64,000 nt of DNA, from positions 20,633,395-20,697,394 of the forward strand of contig NC_049988.1 of assembly GCF_000003815.2 (NCBI RefSeq), read 5' to 3'. Origin of the DNA: Branchiostoma floridae (taxonomy: Eukaryota > Chordata > Leptocardii > Amphioxiformes > Branchiostomatidae). The position numbers and the translations under genes were made by a program. Every line of letters begins with the position of its first letter. The stretch's first letter is position 1. Of the stretch, positions 1 to 11,065 are shown in pieces. The notes beneath the pieces were generated by a model. The model was given only the letters and a program-made list of their open reading frames with translations. It ran no database searches and was not told the DNA's origin.

Positions 1-30
1 TCCGCTGGCGTGGGTTTCGGCGGCGGCCAT
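1..30 (-). CDS. First codons of a BTB-Kelch (KLHL-like) gene, cut by window edge
   Basis: On the minus strand the first 30 bases read MAAAETHASG from an ATG at 30-28. This matches the N-terminus of the four complete BTB-Kelch genes at 25-41 kb ([13 protein letters not shown] and variants). The bases just upstream (45-101) also match the 5' flanks of those genes, so this is a genuine first exon whose gene continues left of the window. It has the same orientation as the other cluster members but is separated from them by the methyltransferase/PBLD block. Product by family: a cullin-3 substrate adaptor with BTB, BACK and Kelch domains. Only ten residues are visible. Confidence 0.75.
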   Translation of the reverse strand, partial: MAAAETHASG

Positions 31-44
31 GTTGATGACGATGT

Positions 45-101
45 ATGACCCAAGGTCAAAGAGTAGGTGAACATACACTGATTACCCATATAATGTAGCA
101 G
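45..101 (-). promoter_or_regulatory. Conserved 5' flank of the BTB-Kelch family (edge copy)
   Basis: The block starts with TGACCCAAGGTCAAAGAG and ends with GATTACCCATATAATGTAGC. The same two motifs, in the same order and spacing range, lie directly upstream of the start codons of all four complete BTB-Kelch genes (28461, 32738, 37651, 41480). The first motif holds two nuclear-receptor-like half-sites in everted orientation. A promoter role is inferred from position and conservation; recent duplication alone could also explain it. Confidence 0.4.
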
Positions 102-935
102 TACGAGTGTAACGATCATCTCTCGAGATTGAAGGATGTGTCACCGTAACTTGTAAATAACCGATGTTGATATCTCTGGCGTTACCACTGGCAAGAAAGT
201 TCGATTTTAGTTGTAGTTTTATTCAAAAGTTAGAAAAGATGGAGGGGACATGATTTAAGTATTCAAATTTGTCACTAGTCAGGGAGAGCTTACAACCAGA
301 ATGCCTCTTTAATGAGGGTAAAGCACCAGTCAACAAGAGGTCATTGTTTTAAGCTTGCTGTGCCACTGGCCAAACCTGCTGTGGCTCGTCAGTCCTTTGC
401 AGTTAGGACAATACAGAAATGGGTCATTGCCAGTAGAGGTCGTTGAGCTGAAACAAAATAGTTCGTGGTAAGCATGCCATTCTAACTTTGATGGACACGG
501 CACTGACTATGTAACAACTAGCAACAGGCATCCTAGCCTAGTAACCGACCACCACACAAGCCTGACATCATTCCGTTGTATATTATCAACCCGTCAAAGC
601 CCCGATCTCGCCGTGCCCTCTGTCTACTAAATATACATCCTCCATTCACGAAAGTAGGTCAGTGCAGAACTGGGACGTGTTCGGTCATTGACATCGTGTG
701 GCTGAAGCGAAGGGGGTCGAACCTTATCTGCAAATAGGTCACAGGATTTCCGTATCACTGGATATCGGATATCCCAGTCTGCCCAGTTCTCTCATCATCC
801 TTTACCAACGCCTGCAACGACTGACATCTTAAGCTATCACAAGTCCAGCGATTGGGGCCTGTTTGCTGAAGTAAACCCGACCCAGGGTGTTCCACAGAGT
901 AAGACAGTGCGTTCACGTCCACCTATCGCGAGACT

Positions 936-3900
936 ATGGCATCTGATGAACAGGTTTGTACGTTAAGGATTAACATGAGTAACGTTAATAATATGGCCCC
1001 ATTCGGTCAGTATTGACCATGGTCATGGTATGGTAAAGTCCTAATAGATATCCGCCCTACAGCATCAGCTATGGTTAAACAATCCTATACCATAATGTCA
1101 GTCTCTGCCCCATCTGTAAGCTGACTCAGATCTGTTGAAGAGGTCTTTTCTTTTGAGTAACATTAATGATATGGCCCCTTCGGTCATTATTGACAATGGC
1201 CATGGTAAAGTCCTAATACATAATAGCCCTACAGCGTCAGCTATGGTTAAAAAGTCTTATACGGTAATGGCAGCCTCTGTCTCTGTCAGACTAGTGTCAA
1301 TGTGTAAATTGATTTATTACTGTTGCCTTACATTGTACCATGTACAAATGTCGTGCAATAATGTCCATTCATCATTCTGTAAGTTGAATCAGATCTGTTA
1401 CAGAGTTCTTTTGTTCTGAGTAACGTTATATTCTACGATAACATCAATGTGCAGTCAGTCAGTCAGTCCACGCGAAGGTGAAACTTCCCCACGTGTCGCT
1501 AGTCAACCCCTATGGTGGCCAAAGTCTCCTGTAAAAACATTCTCCCTATAGCCAGTGTACTAATGCTGGGAGCAAAAAGAATACCATAAAAGGCATCAAA
1601 ATACACAAAATGTCAAACTAAGATCCGAGGGCATGATTTGTGTATAGCTGTACATGTTGATTTTTCTCTTCTTAAAACATGCCAGGCCCCGGTTTGGAAA
1701 TGTGGCCTAGCCCTTAATCTGGTAGGGACTATTAGACATTGTTTCTTTATCTATCTTCCTTAGGAGTGACACTCTACCTACTGCGTTACTGTTATATAGC
1801 TTTCCTAAAAATGTATGTTGAGAAGTCAAAAGAATGGTTCTAAAGTCACTTGATGTTTTTTCGTCCACTGACAGACAGAACCCCCGCTGTATGACAAGTT
1901 CAGCGCTAAGACCTACTTGAAGAGTAATTACCGCGTGGGGCCTGACGGGGTACCTGACTCCCACGAGGACTGGCTGCCGTGGCTGCTCAACAACCTCAAG
2001 GACAACTTCGCGGGGGGTAAGACGCTCTGTCCGAAGTATACGCTACTTCACCTATATCCGCCGAGTAACCTATGTCCGTTGTTTTAAAAAACCGTGTATT
2101 TGAGGATATCGATAAGTCGAAGTACGGTGGTTTCAAAACCACTGAGTGTTACTTAAAACCCACGAATACTAGTACCCAATTTTTAAAGACAACAATTTTC
2201 AAAGACAACGGATATATGGTTACCCTGCGGATAGATTAGCATTACTAGTAGTTCTTAATATGGAAGATTTCAACTGTCTCAAACGCAAGAAAAACATATT
2301 GAAGTCTCTGTCTACCAATTCTCATGTAACGTTACATGTCTTCTTCAAGGCAACTAATGATTGTGTGTCAAAGTCAGCAGGTCAAAGTCGGATGGAAGTC
2401 GGTATCGTCCCCCCTCCTTGATGTTGATAGTATCACATGTTCGATTTCGAACACCTCCGTTCGAAATAGAACCATGATCGAATAGGGGCGTGGCTTCAAG
2501 ATCGGTCTATGGTCACAGCAATACAAAGCGTAAGACAGAACGGTTGAAAACTTTTTTTTGGAAACAGTCAAATATTAATGCGCGCGCGAAAATCATCCGT
2601 ACAATCAAATCAACATGGCTTAATACATTCTGACTGTTCTATACATTGCAGGTAAGCTGTCTGGTAAGCGGCTGTTGGATGTTGGGACCGGGCCTGCCAT
2701 CCACAATCTGATCTCTGCCGCCCGCTACTTTCCTAACATCACATGTGCGGAGTACTGTCAGGTTAGTAGCAAAGCTATCAAGCTAGTCTTCATAGCAAAT
2801 CCTACTACTGCTTTGATTATAATTTACAAAAGTGCCACATGCAAGGGACTACAGATATTAACAAAGTAATGACTTTGCTCACTTCACTCTTGAGCGTCGG
2901 CTTTAAGGAGATCCACATCTCGAGCACGATAAAGAACCTACCAGAATTATAGAAACAAATTATATGTTTTATCTTTGGTTTTGGCTCAACTTTCTCAGGA
3001 AAACAGGGAGGAAGTTGAGAAGTGGGTTCGCGGAGAGGAAGACGCGTTCGACTGGGCCCCTTTCATCAAATATGTGTGCGGACTGGAGGGGGACAGGTGA
3101 GTCTTCCTTAGCTGCTGGAGCTTTAATTTGCTGAATGGATAAATCGATGGATCTTAGATAAATGTATGTGGTATGTATCGCCGGAAGGCCGAAGGGCGAT
3201 CCGACCCGCGTGACGGCGGGGACTGAGACTGAATGCATTTTATTTATGTCGTACCCACCTGAGAAAACACATGTTTTGATGCGAAATGCGTCTAACGTTG
3301 AGAAAATGTAGTGCCCTTGAACACTGTTACAACAGCAATGATCCAACGTCCGAATGAGGTATTCGATCGAGCCGCACTCAGCGTGCACAGAGTATGTTCG
3401 AATTTTCGATGGATATGACACGCCACCTTGTTTCTGACTTTATCTGCAGAGACTGGGAGGCCCGGCAGGTGGCGCTGCGTAACGCCATCCAGCATGTAGT
3501 TTTCTGTGACGTCAGAGAAGAGAGACCGCTCGGGACGTTCGACGGCGGGCCGTATGACGTAGTCAGCAGCATGTTCCTTTTGAGTACAGTAGGGAAAGAC
3601 AGGTAGGTGAAAAACTATCGAATTCCCGGTAAATTGAACCTGTAAATACTGTACATAACATAGCGTCTGTCTTCTCTGTCACGATTAATAGCTTGATAGT
3701 AAGCTAAACTGGATCGATATTACTTTTACTTTCAACTTTCACTGGTATTTTCTCTTCAGGGCTGATTTCGACGAGATCTTGTCCAAGCTGTGTTCCCTCG
3801 TGAAGCCAGGCGGGACCCTGATCCTGGTCTGTGACCTGGAGGCGACTCGCTACACCGACGGGAGAGTCTCCTACCCGCTCATCACACTAGACGCGCCCTA

Positions 3901-4033
3901 TATCCGACAGGCTGTCAGGAACAGCGGATTCACGGATGTAGAGGACGATATTCTGTTCTTTAGGAGTACCGAGGGCATGAACTGGGACGGCACTAGTTAT
4001 ATCTACCTCACTGCACGCAAGTGCGCAGAGTAA
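936..4033 (+). CDS. NNMT/INMT/PNMT-family SAM-dependent N-methyltransferase, six exons
   Basis: Small-molecule N-methyltransferase of the nicotinamide/indolethylamine/phenylethanolamine group; it would transfer a methyl group from SAM to an amine, probably in the cytosol. Exons are 936-953, 1875-2016, 2652-2761, 2999-3096, 3450-3602 and 3760-4033. All junctions are GT-AG and in phase, giving 795 nt (264 aa), the usual family length. Visible family features: YDKFSAKTYLKSNY near residue 12, the SAM-binding motif LLDVGTGPAIHNLI at about 61-74, ITCAEYCQENREEVEKW at about 79-95, VKPGGTLILV at about 188-197, and the C-terminal block FTDVEDDILFF. The six-codon first exon (MASDEQ, donor GTTTGT) is the least certain part. 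The last exon is followed by repeated partial copies of itself. The substrate cannot be told from sequence. Confidence 0.85.
974..1440. repeat. Tandem duplication inside intron 1 of the NNMT-like gene
   Basis: A segment beginning GAGTAACGTTAATAATATGG near 975 recurs near 1154 (GAGTAACATTAATGATATGG) with an offset of about 178 bases. Both copies continue through the same CCTACAGC(A/G)TCAGCTATGG stretch. A third, short copy of the unit end lies at about 1380-1432. The 94-codon open frame over this region is an accident of the repeat. Confidence 0.6.
1525..1715. mobile_element. Dispersed repeat, relative of the element at 16691
   Basis: The stretch with ACACAAAATGTCAAACTAAG, GGGCATGATTTGTGTATA and CCGGTTTGGAAATGTG matches the right part of the element at 16691-16896. 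The left terminal repeat is missing or strongly diverged. It lies in intron 1 of the NNMT-like gene. Confidence 0.5.
2035..2250. mobile_element. MITE-like element, family with TTCACCTTTATCCG termini (copy 1)
   Basis: Diverged copy of a roughly 200-220 bp element whose ends are inverted repeats. The left end here is CTACTTCACCTATATCCG; the right end has GACAACGGATATATGGTTAC followed by GCATTACTAG. The best copy is at 7729-7950. It sits in intron 2 of the NNMT-like gene. Confidence 0.6.
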
Positions 4034-4210
4034 CATGCCGTTTTCGTGCTGTAGCTTATGTATATACAAGACGATACATGTACTTGCAGATACATGTACT
4101 TGCTTAGCAAGTGGAATATAATATTTTTTCAGGAAATGTTAATAGTCCTTTATGTGAAATTTGCAATGAGCTTGAATTCAGTGAACACATGTTTCTATAG
4201 AATGTACTAG

Positions 4211-5560
4211 ATTAAGAAACGCCTACACCGACGGGAGAGTCTCCTACCCTCTCATCACACTGGACGTGCCTTATGTCCGGCAGGCTGTCAGGAACAGCGG
4301 TTTTAAGGATGTGGAGGACAATATTCTGTTCTTTAGGAGTACCGAGGGCATGAAATGGGATGGATCTAGTTACATCTACCTCACTGCACGCAAGTCCGCA
4401 GATTAGCATGCCGTTTTCGTGCTGTAGTTTACAAATGTACAAGACGATACATGTGCTTGCAGATACATGTACTTGCTTAGCAAGTGGAATATAAGATTTT
4501 TTCTGGAATTGTTAACAGTCCTTTATGTGAAATTTGCAATGATCTTGAATACAGTGCACACATGTTTCTATAGAATGTACTAGATTAAGAAACGCCTACA
4601 CCGACGGGAGAGTCTCCTACCCTCTCATCACACTGGACGCACCTTATGTCCGGCAGGCTGTCAGGAACAGCGGTTTTCAGGATGTGCAGGACGATATTCT
4701 GTGCTTTAGGAGCACCGAGGGCATGAACTGGGACGGCACTAGTTATATCTACCTCACTGCACGCAAGTGCGCAGAGTAACATGCCGTTTTCTTGCTGTAG
4801 CTTATGTATATACAAGACGATACATGTACTTGCAGATACATGTACTTGCTTAGCAAGTGGAATATAACATTTTTTCTGGAAATGTTAACAGTCCTTTATG
4901 TGAGATTTGCAATGATCTTGAATACAGTGCACACATGTTTCTATAGAATGTACTAGATTAAGAAACGCCTACACCGACGGGAGAGTCTCCTACCCTCTCA
5001 TCACACTGGACGCGCCTCATATCCGGCAGGCTGTCAGGAACAGCGGATTCACGGATGTGCAGGACGATATTCTGTTCTTTAGGAGTACCGAGGGCATGAA
5101 CTGGGACGGCACTAGTTACATCTACCTCACAGCACGCAAGTCCGCAGATTAGCATGCCGTTTTCATGCTGTTAGTTTACAAATATACAAATATAAATGTA
5201 CTACAGATACATGTACTTGCTTAGCAAGTGGAATATAAAATGTTTTTCTGGAAATGTTTAGAGTCCTTTATGTGAAATTTGCAATGAGCTTGAATTCAGT
5301 GAACACATGTTTCTATAGAATGTACTAGATTAAGAAACGCCTACACCGACGGGAGAGTCTCCTATCCTCTCATCACACTGGACGCGCCCTATATCCGGCA
5401 GGCTGTCAGGAACAGCGGATTCACAGATGTGGAGGACGATATTCTGTTCTTTAGGAGCACCGAGAGCATGAACTGGGACGGCACTAGTTACATCTACCTT
5501 GCTGCACGCAAGTCCACAGAGTAACATGGTGTTTTCATGCTGTAGTTTATAAATATACAA
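4211..5560 (+). repeat. 373-bp tandem array: four extra partial copies of the NNMT-like last exon
   Basis: The segment starting TACACCGACGGGAGAGTCTC at 3851 in the real last exon recurs at 4224, 4597, 4970 and 5342, a period of 373, 373, 373 and 372. Each copy holds the last ~60 codons, the stop and the 3' flank. All four copies are open in the coding frame to a stop at the original position; changes seen include F to C (copy 3), Y to H (copy 4) and G to S (copy 5). Copies 1 and 3 end GCAGAGTAA while 2 and 4 end GCAGATTAG, suggesting a dimeric step in the expansion. The copies lack the VKPGG strand, so none encodes an enzyme alone. They are pseudo-exon copies, or possible alternative 3' exons. 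Confidence 0.85.
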
Positions 5561-5596
5561 GACGATACATGTACTTGCAGATACATGTTATACATA

Positions 5597-5665
5597 CTAG
5601 ATATATCTACTTTACAGCACGCAAGTCCTCAGAGTAACATACCGTTTTCATGCTGTAGTTTATAA
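5597..5665 (+). repeat. Truncated last copy of the 373-bp unit
   Basis: ATCTACTTTACAGCACGCAA followed by GTCCTCAGAGTAACAT repeats the end of the NNMT-like coding segment and its stop, then the TTTTCATGCTGTAGTTTATA flank. The front of the unit is missing. This marks the right end of the array. Confidence 0.65.
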
Positions 5666-5669
5666 ATAT

Positions 5670-6640
5670 ACTGTACAATGCGGTTGTAGTGGTTTCTTGC
5701 AGACCCTGAGACTGATTAAAAAAATAATCATATTCATAATATATTTGTTTTAGATATGTTTATCTTTTATTGTAAATCTTTTCAGAAATAATACAGAAAC
5801 CCCATGATAACGCCTAAAAATATGAACATAAGAATGTACGTACTGCGCTAGACATACAGTTCCACTTTGTTTCTTTCAGTAAAGGGTTAATGACCCCCCC
5901 CCCCTGTGTATATTAGTCTATTGGTGGCCAAACACACCCCTAGGCCGGCTTCACTCCTCTGTCAGCTTTTATACTATCTTTGGCCACAGTAGGATCTGCT
6001 TGAACGTGGCTAATAGGGTGTTTGGTATTTGTATAACGGGGGCCGCCCTAAGATGCGCCCTGCCCTAAGATGGTATATTTGTATACATGCACATGAATCC
6101 GAGCTACTCTGCCTTCAACATAATGTCAGTTTTGGGAAGACTTGAGTCATTAGTTTTGTCAACTTTCCCAAGCACCGGATTAACTTTAACATGAAGTCTA
6201 CCCCACCCACCCCCTCGCCCGCTGAAAAATGGATCGTACCACTCGGCGGATTCACACACACAAAAACGCGCCGTGAGAGAGGAACATTTCAAACAGAACG
6301 AGGGTGTAATCTCAAGTGAATACAGCAGAAACGTTGCAGTATAACGAGCTTGACCTATGACATGTCATGTAATTCATCATCAGTCGCTTACAAGAAGCTG
6401 TAGATCCTTGACAAGTCATAGACGTGACAGGTTAACCAGACAGACAGCTTCCGCGTGTGCGTCGGCTGCAGTTCCATGGCCTCCGCTGGGGGTCAAATAA
6501 ATGTGACTTTAAAGAAAATAGGGTGATTTTTAGAGATTTTGTAGGTTGTATCCTGAAGTTCAACATTGTCAATTGCTTGTGCACCCTGCTATAAATTTTG
6601 AGGCGACGAACCTCCTCAATAGGGTTCAACCATGTAAATC
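5670..6640. other. Non-coding stretch without recognised genes
   Basis: No open frame here resembles a known protein or has neighbouring in-phase exons. The segment near 5960-6020 has GTCAGCTTTTATACTATCTT and AGTAGGATCTGCTTG, which resemble the dispersed AAGCAGATCCTAC repeats at 11340 and 31994. The rest shows nothing I can support. Confidence 0.5.
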
Positions 6641-6643
6641 AAT

Positions 6644-6820
6644 TCTCCAAGCAGAGGTTAGGCTCAGGCTGTTTTTTAACGTTTTTATCAGGCTTTCTAC
6701 TTTGTTTTGTATCTTGTATTGTCGAAACCTAACTGGCTCGCGGACTACAAGAAACAGGACAAAATAGAAAGCCCGATAAAAACGACTAAAAAAACAGCCG
6801 GAGCCTAACCTCTGTTTGGA
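6644..6820. mobile_element. Foldback (MITE-like) element with long terminal inverted repeats
   Basis: The left arm starts TCTCCAAGCAGAGGTTAGGC and the right arm ends GCCTAACCTCTGTTTGGA. The arms pair over roughly 70 bases with mismatches, around a short centre at about 6720-6745. Related ends occur at about 14225-14255 (AACCTCTGCTTGGAGAG) and 42456 (CTCCAAGCAGAGGTTAG), so this is a dispersed family. The open frames on both strands here are products of the palindrome. Confidence 0.7.
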
Positions 6821-6984
6821 CAGTAATGTAAATTCACATAGGCGTGTCCTGTTACTTAAACCGGTTAGACAGCCCTTGCAGACAGAGTTTGACACATTCA
6901 AGTCAACACTGCAAGCTGGTAAGTCTCTAGCGTTGTCTCCAATTCCGTCTCACAGGTGGGAATATTATCTATTTCACTGTACAG

Positions 6985-7700
6985 ATTCAGGTGAAGAAAT
7001 GAAGCTATCTTTTGTTGCTTTAAAAAGGGTTTGATAAGCTACAGACCAAGTCATCGCACGTATACGAAGTCATAATTTTAGAAAGCATGTAACATTACTG
7101 ATGTTAACGCCTGAGTACATATAAAACGACCGATATCTGACCTCTGGGAATTCTTCTAAATTTAGTTCGCACCATGGCGAAACGTAGCCTCCATAGCAGG
7201 CTCTCTATGGAGGTTAAGTGAAGCGATGGTGCGAATTAAATTTAGAAGAATTCCCAGAGGTCAGATATCGGTCGTTAAATATGTACTCAGGCGTTAACAT
7301 CAGTAATGNNNNNNNNNNNNNNNNNNNNNNNNNNNNNNNNNNNNNNNNNNNNNNNNNNNNNNNNNNNNNNNNNNNNNNNNNNNNNNNNNNNNNNNNNNNN
7401 NNNNNNNNCATAGAGAGCCTGCTATGGAGGCTAGGCGAAACGCTTGAAAGTTACTAAAATCTTGTTCTCGGTGAAGTGTGCCGATTCCAACTGAAGTTAT
7501 GAAGCTTTCTTCTGTTGCTGTAAACATATGCATGGTTTGAAAAGCTACATGTACATACCAAGTCATTGCACGTATACGAAGTTATGATATTAGAAAGCAT
7601 GTAACGTTACTGATGTTACCTTCTGATAACATAGAAAACGACCAGACTACCTTGCCCCGGGGAATTCTTCTGGTGGTTTCTACAATGGCGATTCGCTCGA
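6985..7700. repeat. Direct duplication flanking an inverted repeat and a gap
   Basis: The segment at about 6990-7190 (CGCACGTATACGAAGT, AGAAAGCATGTAAC, ACTGATGTTA) recurs at about 7495-7700 with moderate divergence. Within the first copy, 7092-7190 and 7207-7308 form a near-perfect inverted repeat of about 100 bases per arm around GGCTCTCTATGG. The right arm ends directly at the N run at 7309. Confidence 0.7.
7309..7408. other. Assembly gap, 100 N
   Basis: A run of exactly 100 N, probably of arbitrary size. It follows the right arm of a ~100-bp inverted repeat, and the bases after it (CATAGAGAGCCTGCTATGGA) repeat the hairpin loop sequence. The gap is therefore likely caused by the palindrome. 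Confidence 0.95.
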
Positions 7701-7728
7701 GAGTTACTAAAATCGTGTTCTCGATGTA

Positions 7729-7950
7729 ACACTAGTTCACCTTTATCCGCATGGTAACCTATATCCGTTGTTTTTAAAAACGAGATATTTAGAGATATCT
7801 AGTCGACGGACGTTGGCTTCAAATAACAATACTTTCATAGCACTTCAGTCTGAAACACTCGTCCGTCGACTTGATATCCCTACATACTTCGCTTTTATAG
7901 ACAACGGATAAAGGTTACCCCGCGGATAAAGGTGAACTAGCGTTAGTATA
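7729..7950. mobile_element. MITE-like element, TTCACCTTTATCCG family (best copy)
   Basis: The left end CTAGTTCACCTTTATCCGC and right end GCGGATAAAGGTGAACTAG are exact reverse complements. The pairing continues inward through GGTAACCTATATCCGTTG and CAACGGATAAAGGTTACC. The interior carries two copies of a GACGGACG / CGTCCGTCGAC motif. No transposase frame is present, so the element is non-autonomous. Other copies are at 2035, about 15380 and 20255. Confidence 0.8.
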
Positions 7951-7959
7951 TTTTGAGGA

Positions 7960-9450
7960 AAATAGATGTAACGTTACGTTTCAAGGTGAGTTATACATTG
8001 ATGGGCTAAGTCATTGTCAGCATATTACAGCTATGTCTTAATTTGGCTGAAAATACGTAACGTTAGTTGGGTCAGCCCACACGACTACGGCATTAATTCC
8101 CGCAGCATAACAAACTACCATGTAGTTGAGTCAGACAGTACCTGAAGTCGAACGACTTTCTCGATCTTTTCTTGCTTCTCGGCAAATAGACGCCACAATT
8201 GAACCACACATCGTTCAGAAGACGGCCCTTGCCTGATTTCAGGCCATCAAAAGGAAAATTAACTAATAATAATGTCATTTTACTGGCTAACGCCACCGTG
8301 GTCTATATATGCCGAGGTCGTTGACTCCAGTTCGATAGAATATTGTTCTAAAGTTCTAACGGGTCCAAAGTTCGATTTTGTGCGGAAATTGCTACTTTTT
8401 TCACCCATTTCAGCCCGTAATTTCTCTATATGGGCCTAAATGACCAAGGTGCAGTGTCTTATGCGACGACCTACCAGCTTGCTGAATTTCAAGGTATTCT
8501 AAGGTATATCTGATGAGATAATCATGTTATTTTTATTTGTTTGGAGAAGAACAGGAAAAAGATGGAGAGGAAACTGAGGGAAAACATTATGTTTCCCTAC
8601 CATGAAGTCTAACTTAATCAATCAACCATAAACATAATTAGGGTACTATTTTGGTAGGGTATGTGAAAGGTGTGGCTGCCTAATTACCTGGACAGGTGGG
8701 CCCTGATTGGTTGGAATGTAGGTGAGAGCAGTCTATTGTTATGCGGGAATTAATGCCGAAGTTGTGTGGGCTGATCAGTCAGTTGGAAGGCTGTATTTGA
8801 GGTGAGTCTTCCTGAGTTCTTTTCTCTTGAGGGTGCCGCCTTCAACGTATAGATTCTGTAACCTGTGTACCGTATGCAGTAAGGAAAGGGCCTCTAGTCT
8901 TTTCGATAAGTGGTGATTTTTTTAACGTGCTCGAGGTGTTTGAGCTTTACTTGTACACTGAAATAGACCTTAGCATATCTGTAAACTCAGGCATACTACA
9001 TTTATGTGCTGTTATCTCTATATTTTATTCATTTGATGATACGTATAACATGCATATATGTTTTCAAACATTTATGTATTGTGCAAAGATGTTGTAACAT
9101 CCGCCCCTGTGTATTGGCATGCAATGCTGTAGGGTGGATAGAACTTACTAAATTTATATAAAGAAATGGTTGGAAAATGTTCTTTACTAGTTTTGATTGT
9201 CCGAATTCTCCAAAGTGCGGCTTTAAAACACGTTAAAATGAACTGAACCACTACGGTGCATGGAAATACACAAGCACCATATCATACATGACTGAACAAG
9301 CCTTAGGTTAAATTGTCAAGTCGGTGTAATGTCAAATGAGGCGAGCCTAAAAAAATCCGTATCTTAAATAATGGACCGGTCGGAACAACGATGTCGATTG
9401 TCGAACGTAAATACATTAAGTATTATTTTTGAATGACGGAAAAAGAGGCG
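7960..9450. other. Non-coding stretch without recognised genes
   Basis: No supportable exon, RNA gene or repeat family was recognised. Two GTGGGCTGA/TCAGCCCAC segments (8072-8080 and 8766-8774), with GCATTAATTCCCGC and GCGGGAATTAATGCC beside them, are an inverted pair about 690 bases apart. This suggests a larger, eroded foldback element. Confidence 0.45.
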
Positions 9451-10105
9451 TTGTCAGACGACAATGGAGAAAACATCAAAAGCTACACAATTCAGGGACA
9501 GTGAATAAGTAGGGCATGGCCTTGGGTGCATGGAGATAACATAAAATCAAGTGTCTCTGTTTAGCGTCCGAATTAAGGGTCGTGTGTGTAACGGCAGGGG
9601 GTTTGGTCCATAACCCAAAGGTTTTGACCACTTAGATTTCATATATTCCAACAGTTTACTATTCCCCTGCTATAGTGTCTTGCATAAATGTGTGGCCCAC
9701 GGGTTGCAGAAATGGAGATGGGCACCACCCCTATGCACCTGTCACAGGGGCACGGGTTGGTGCAGTGGCACAGTATTATTTTGTCAGACGACAATGCAGA
9801 AAACATCGAAAAGCTACACAGTTCAAGGGACAGTGAACAAGTAGGGCATGGGTGTATAGTGATAACAAAATATCCAATGTCTCTGTTTAGTGTCTCCAAT
9901 GGGGGTCGTGTGTGTAACGTCGGGGGCTTGGTCCATACCCAGAGGTTTTCACCACTTAGATTTCATATTTACCACCAGAAGACTGGCCCCCTGCTTTAGT
10001 GTCTTGCACAAATGTGTGGCCCAATGGATGCAGAAATGGAGAAGTCCGAGCGCCACCCTTATGCACCTGTCACAGAGGCACGGATGACTCCCCTTGAATG
10101 TTATA
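9451..10105. repeat. Tandem duplication, unit about 328 bp
   Basis: TTGTCAGACGACAATG(G/C)AGAA at about 9453 recurs at about 9781. The alignment continues through CTACACA, TAAGTAGGGCATGG, TTGGTCCATA and AAATGTGTGGCCCA to CACCTGTCACAG(G/A)GGCACGG in both copies. The copies differ by many substitutions, so the event is not very recent. The open frames here have no family similarity. Confidence 0.75.
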
Positions 10106-10336
10106 ATGGTCTCTATGACTGAAATGTATAGGTCAGACAGGGCGGTACAGATGACAGACATAAATAAGCCAACTGGTCAGTTGTCACCAGTGTCAGTGAC
10201 CGCGGTGGTCTAGTGACCTAGTGACCGCAGTGGCCGCAATGTGACTAAAATATGTCAGGCACTCCGGTGTGACGCCAAATAAGTACCTCGCCAAATACAG
10301 GTAAGTGTCAGATGTGGTTTATTGCGCCTGCGTGCA

Positions 10337-10530
10337 GTTAGGGTTACGGTTAGGGCAAGGATTATTAGGGTTAGGGTTATTAGGGTTCAGATTGGGTTAG
10401 GGTCAATTTAGGGTTAGGGTGAGGGTTGGATATGGGTAATGGTGAGGAATAGGTTATGATTAGGTTAGCGTAAGGGCCATGGGTTCTGTAAGTATGTAAG
10501 CGGTAGGGTTGGATTAGAGTGAGGGTTGAT
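10337..10530. repeat. Degenerate interstitial TTAGGG repeat
   Basis: Many direct TTAGGG/TAGGGT hexamers occur here with scattered point differences (for example ATTAGGGTTAGGGTTATTAG). The motif equals the metazoan telomere unit. The tract is short, imperfect and internal, with genes on both sides, so it is an interstitial tract and not a chromosome end. Confidence 0.75.
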
Positions 10531-10878
10531 TTACACAATGTGACCGTCCTTCTAAAAACCGTCCAGACTTCTACTTGAAAATATCACGTGCCATGTCCTA
10601 TGTATGTGACCAAGGACGTTATATAGTTAATGCGACACACATCTCTATCCTCTATACTGCAAACCCCCATACAGTGTCCCGGGGCACTTATTTGGCAAGG
10701 GGCACTTATTAAGCGTGACACTGTTTGATAATTTACGGTTTTCTCGTCCGATAGGTCTGTAGGCGTGGCGTTCCCTGCTGTACTCCCCATTTCAACTGCA
10801 TTCAAGACTTGGACATTCGTCAATCAGGTAAGCCCATCTGATGAAACTTGCACATAAACTTTCACATACACACAATAC

Positions 10879-11065
10879 GCCGATGAAGGTTAGACATCCA
10901 GGTAATGAGATACGCCAAAAAAGCAGTTACTCAACTGGAAATGAATTCAATAATCCGAAATGGATTCGACAATGTCACTGACGAAAGATGGTGGATACCA
11001 TCTGAAACGCCTGACAGTTTACAAAATCATAACCAGTTGCTTGAGTAACTGCTTTTGGGTGTGGA
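10879..11065. mobile_element. Foldback element with CAGTTACTCAA / TTGAGTAACTG ends
   Basis: AAAGCAGTTACTCAACTGG near 10920 is the near reverse complement of CCAGTTGCTTGAGTAACTGC near 11034. The interior has CACTGACGAAAGATGGTGGA. Related copies lie at about 18868-18970 and 44650-44890, and fragments at about 17273 and 23008. Confidence 0.65.

Noticed and set aside
4212-5560. Minus-strand open frames of 60-76 codons in every 373-bp unit (MYI.KLQ.EN type)
   Set aside because: They are antisense to the conserved NNMT-like coding segment, whose plus-strand frame matches the protein family; the repetition only reflects the array.
6432-6901. Frames on both strands around the foldback at 6644-6820
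   Set aside because: They are mirror images produced by the inverted repeat.
10337-10530. TTAGGG tract as a chromosome end
   Set aside because: The tract is short, degenerate and flanked by genes on both sides.
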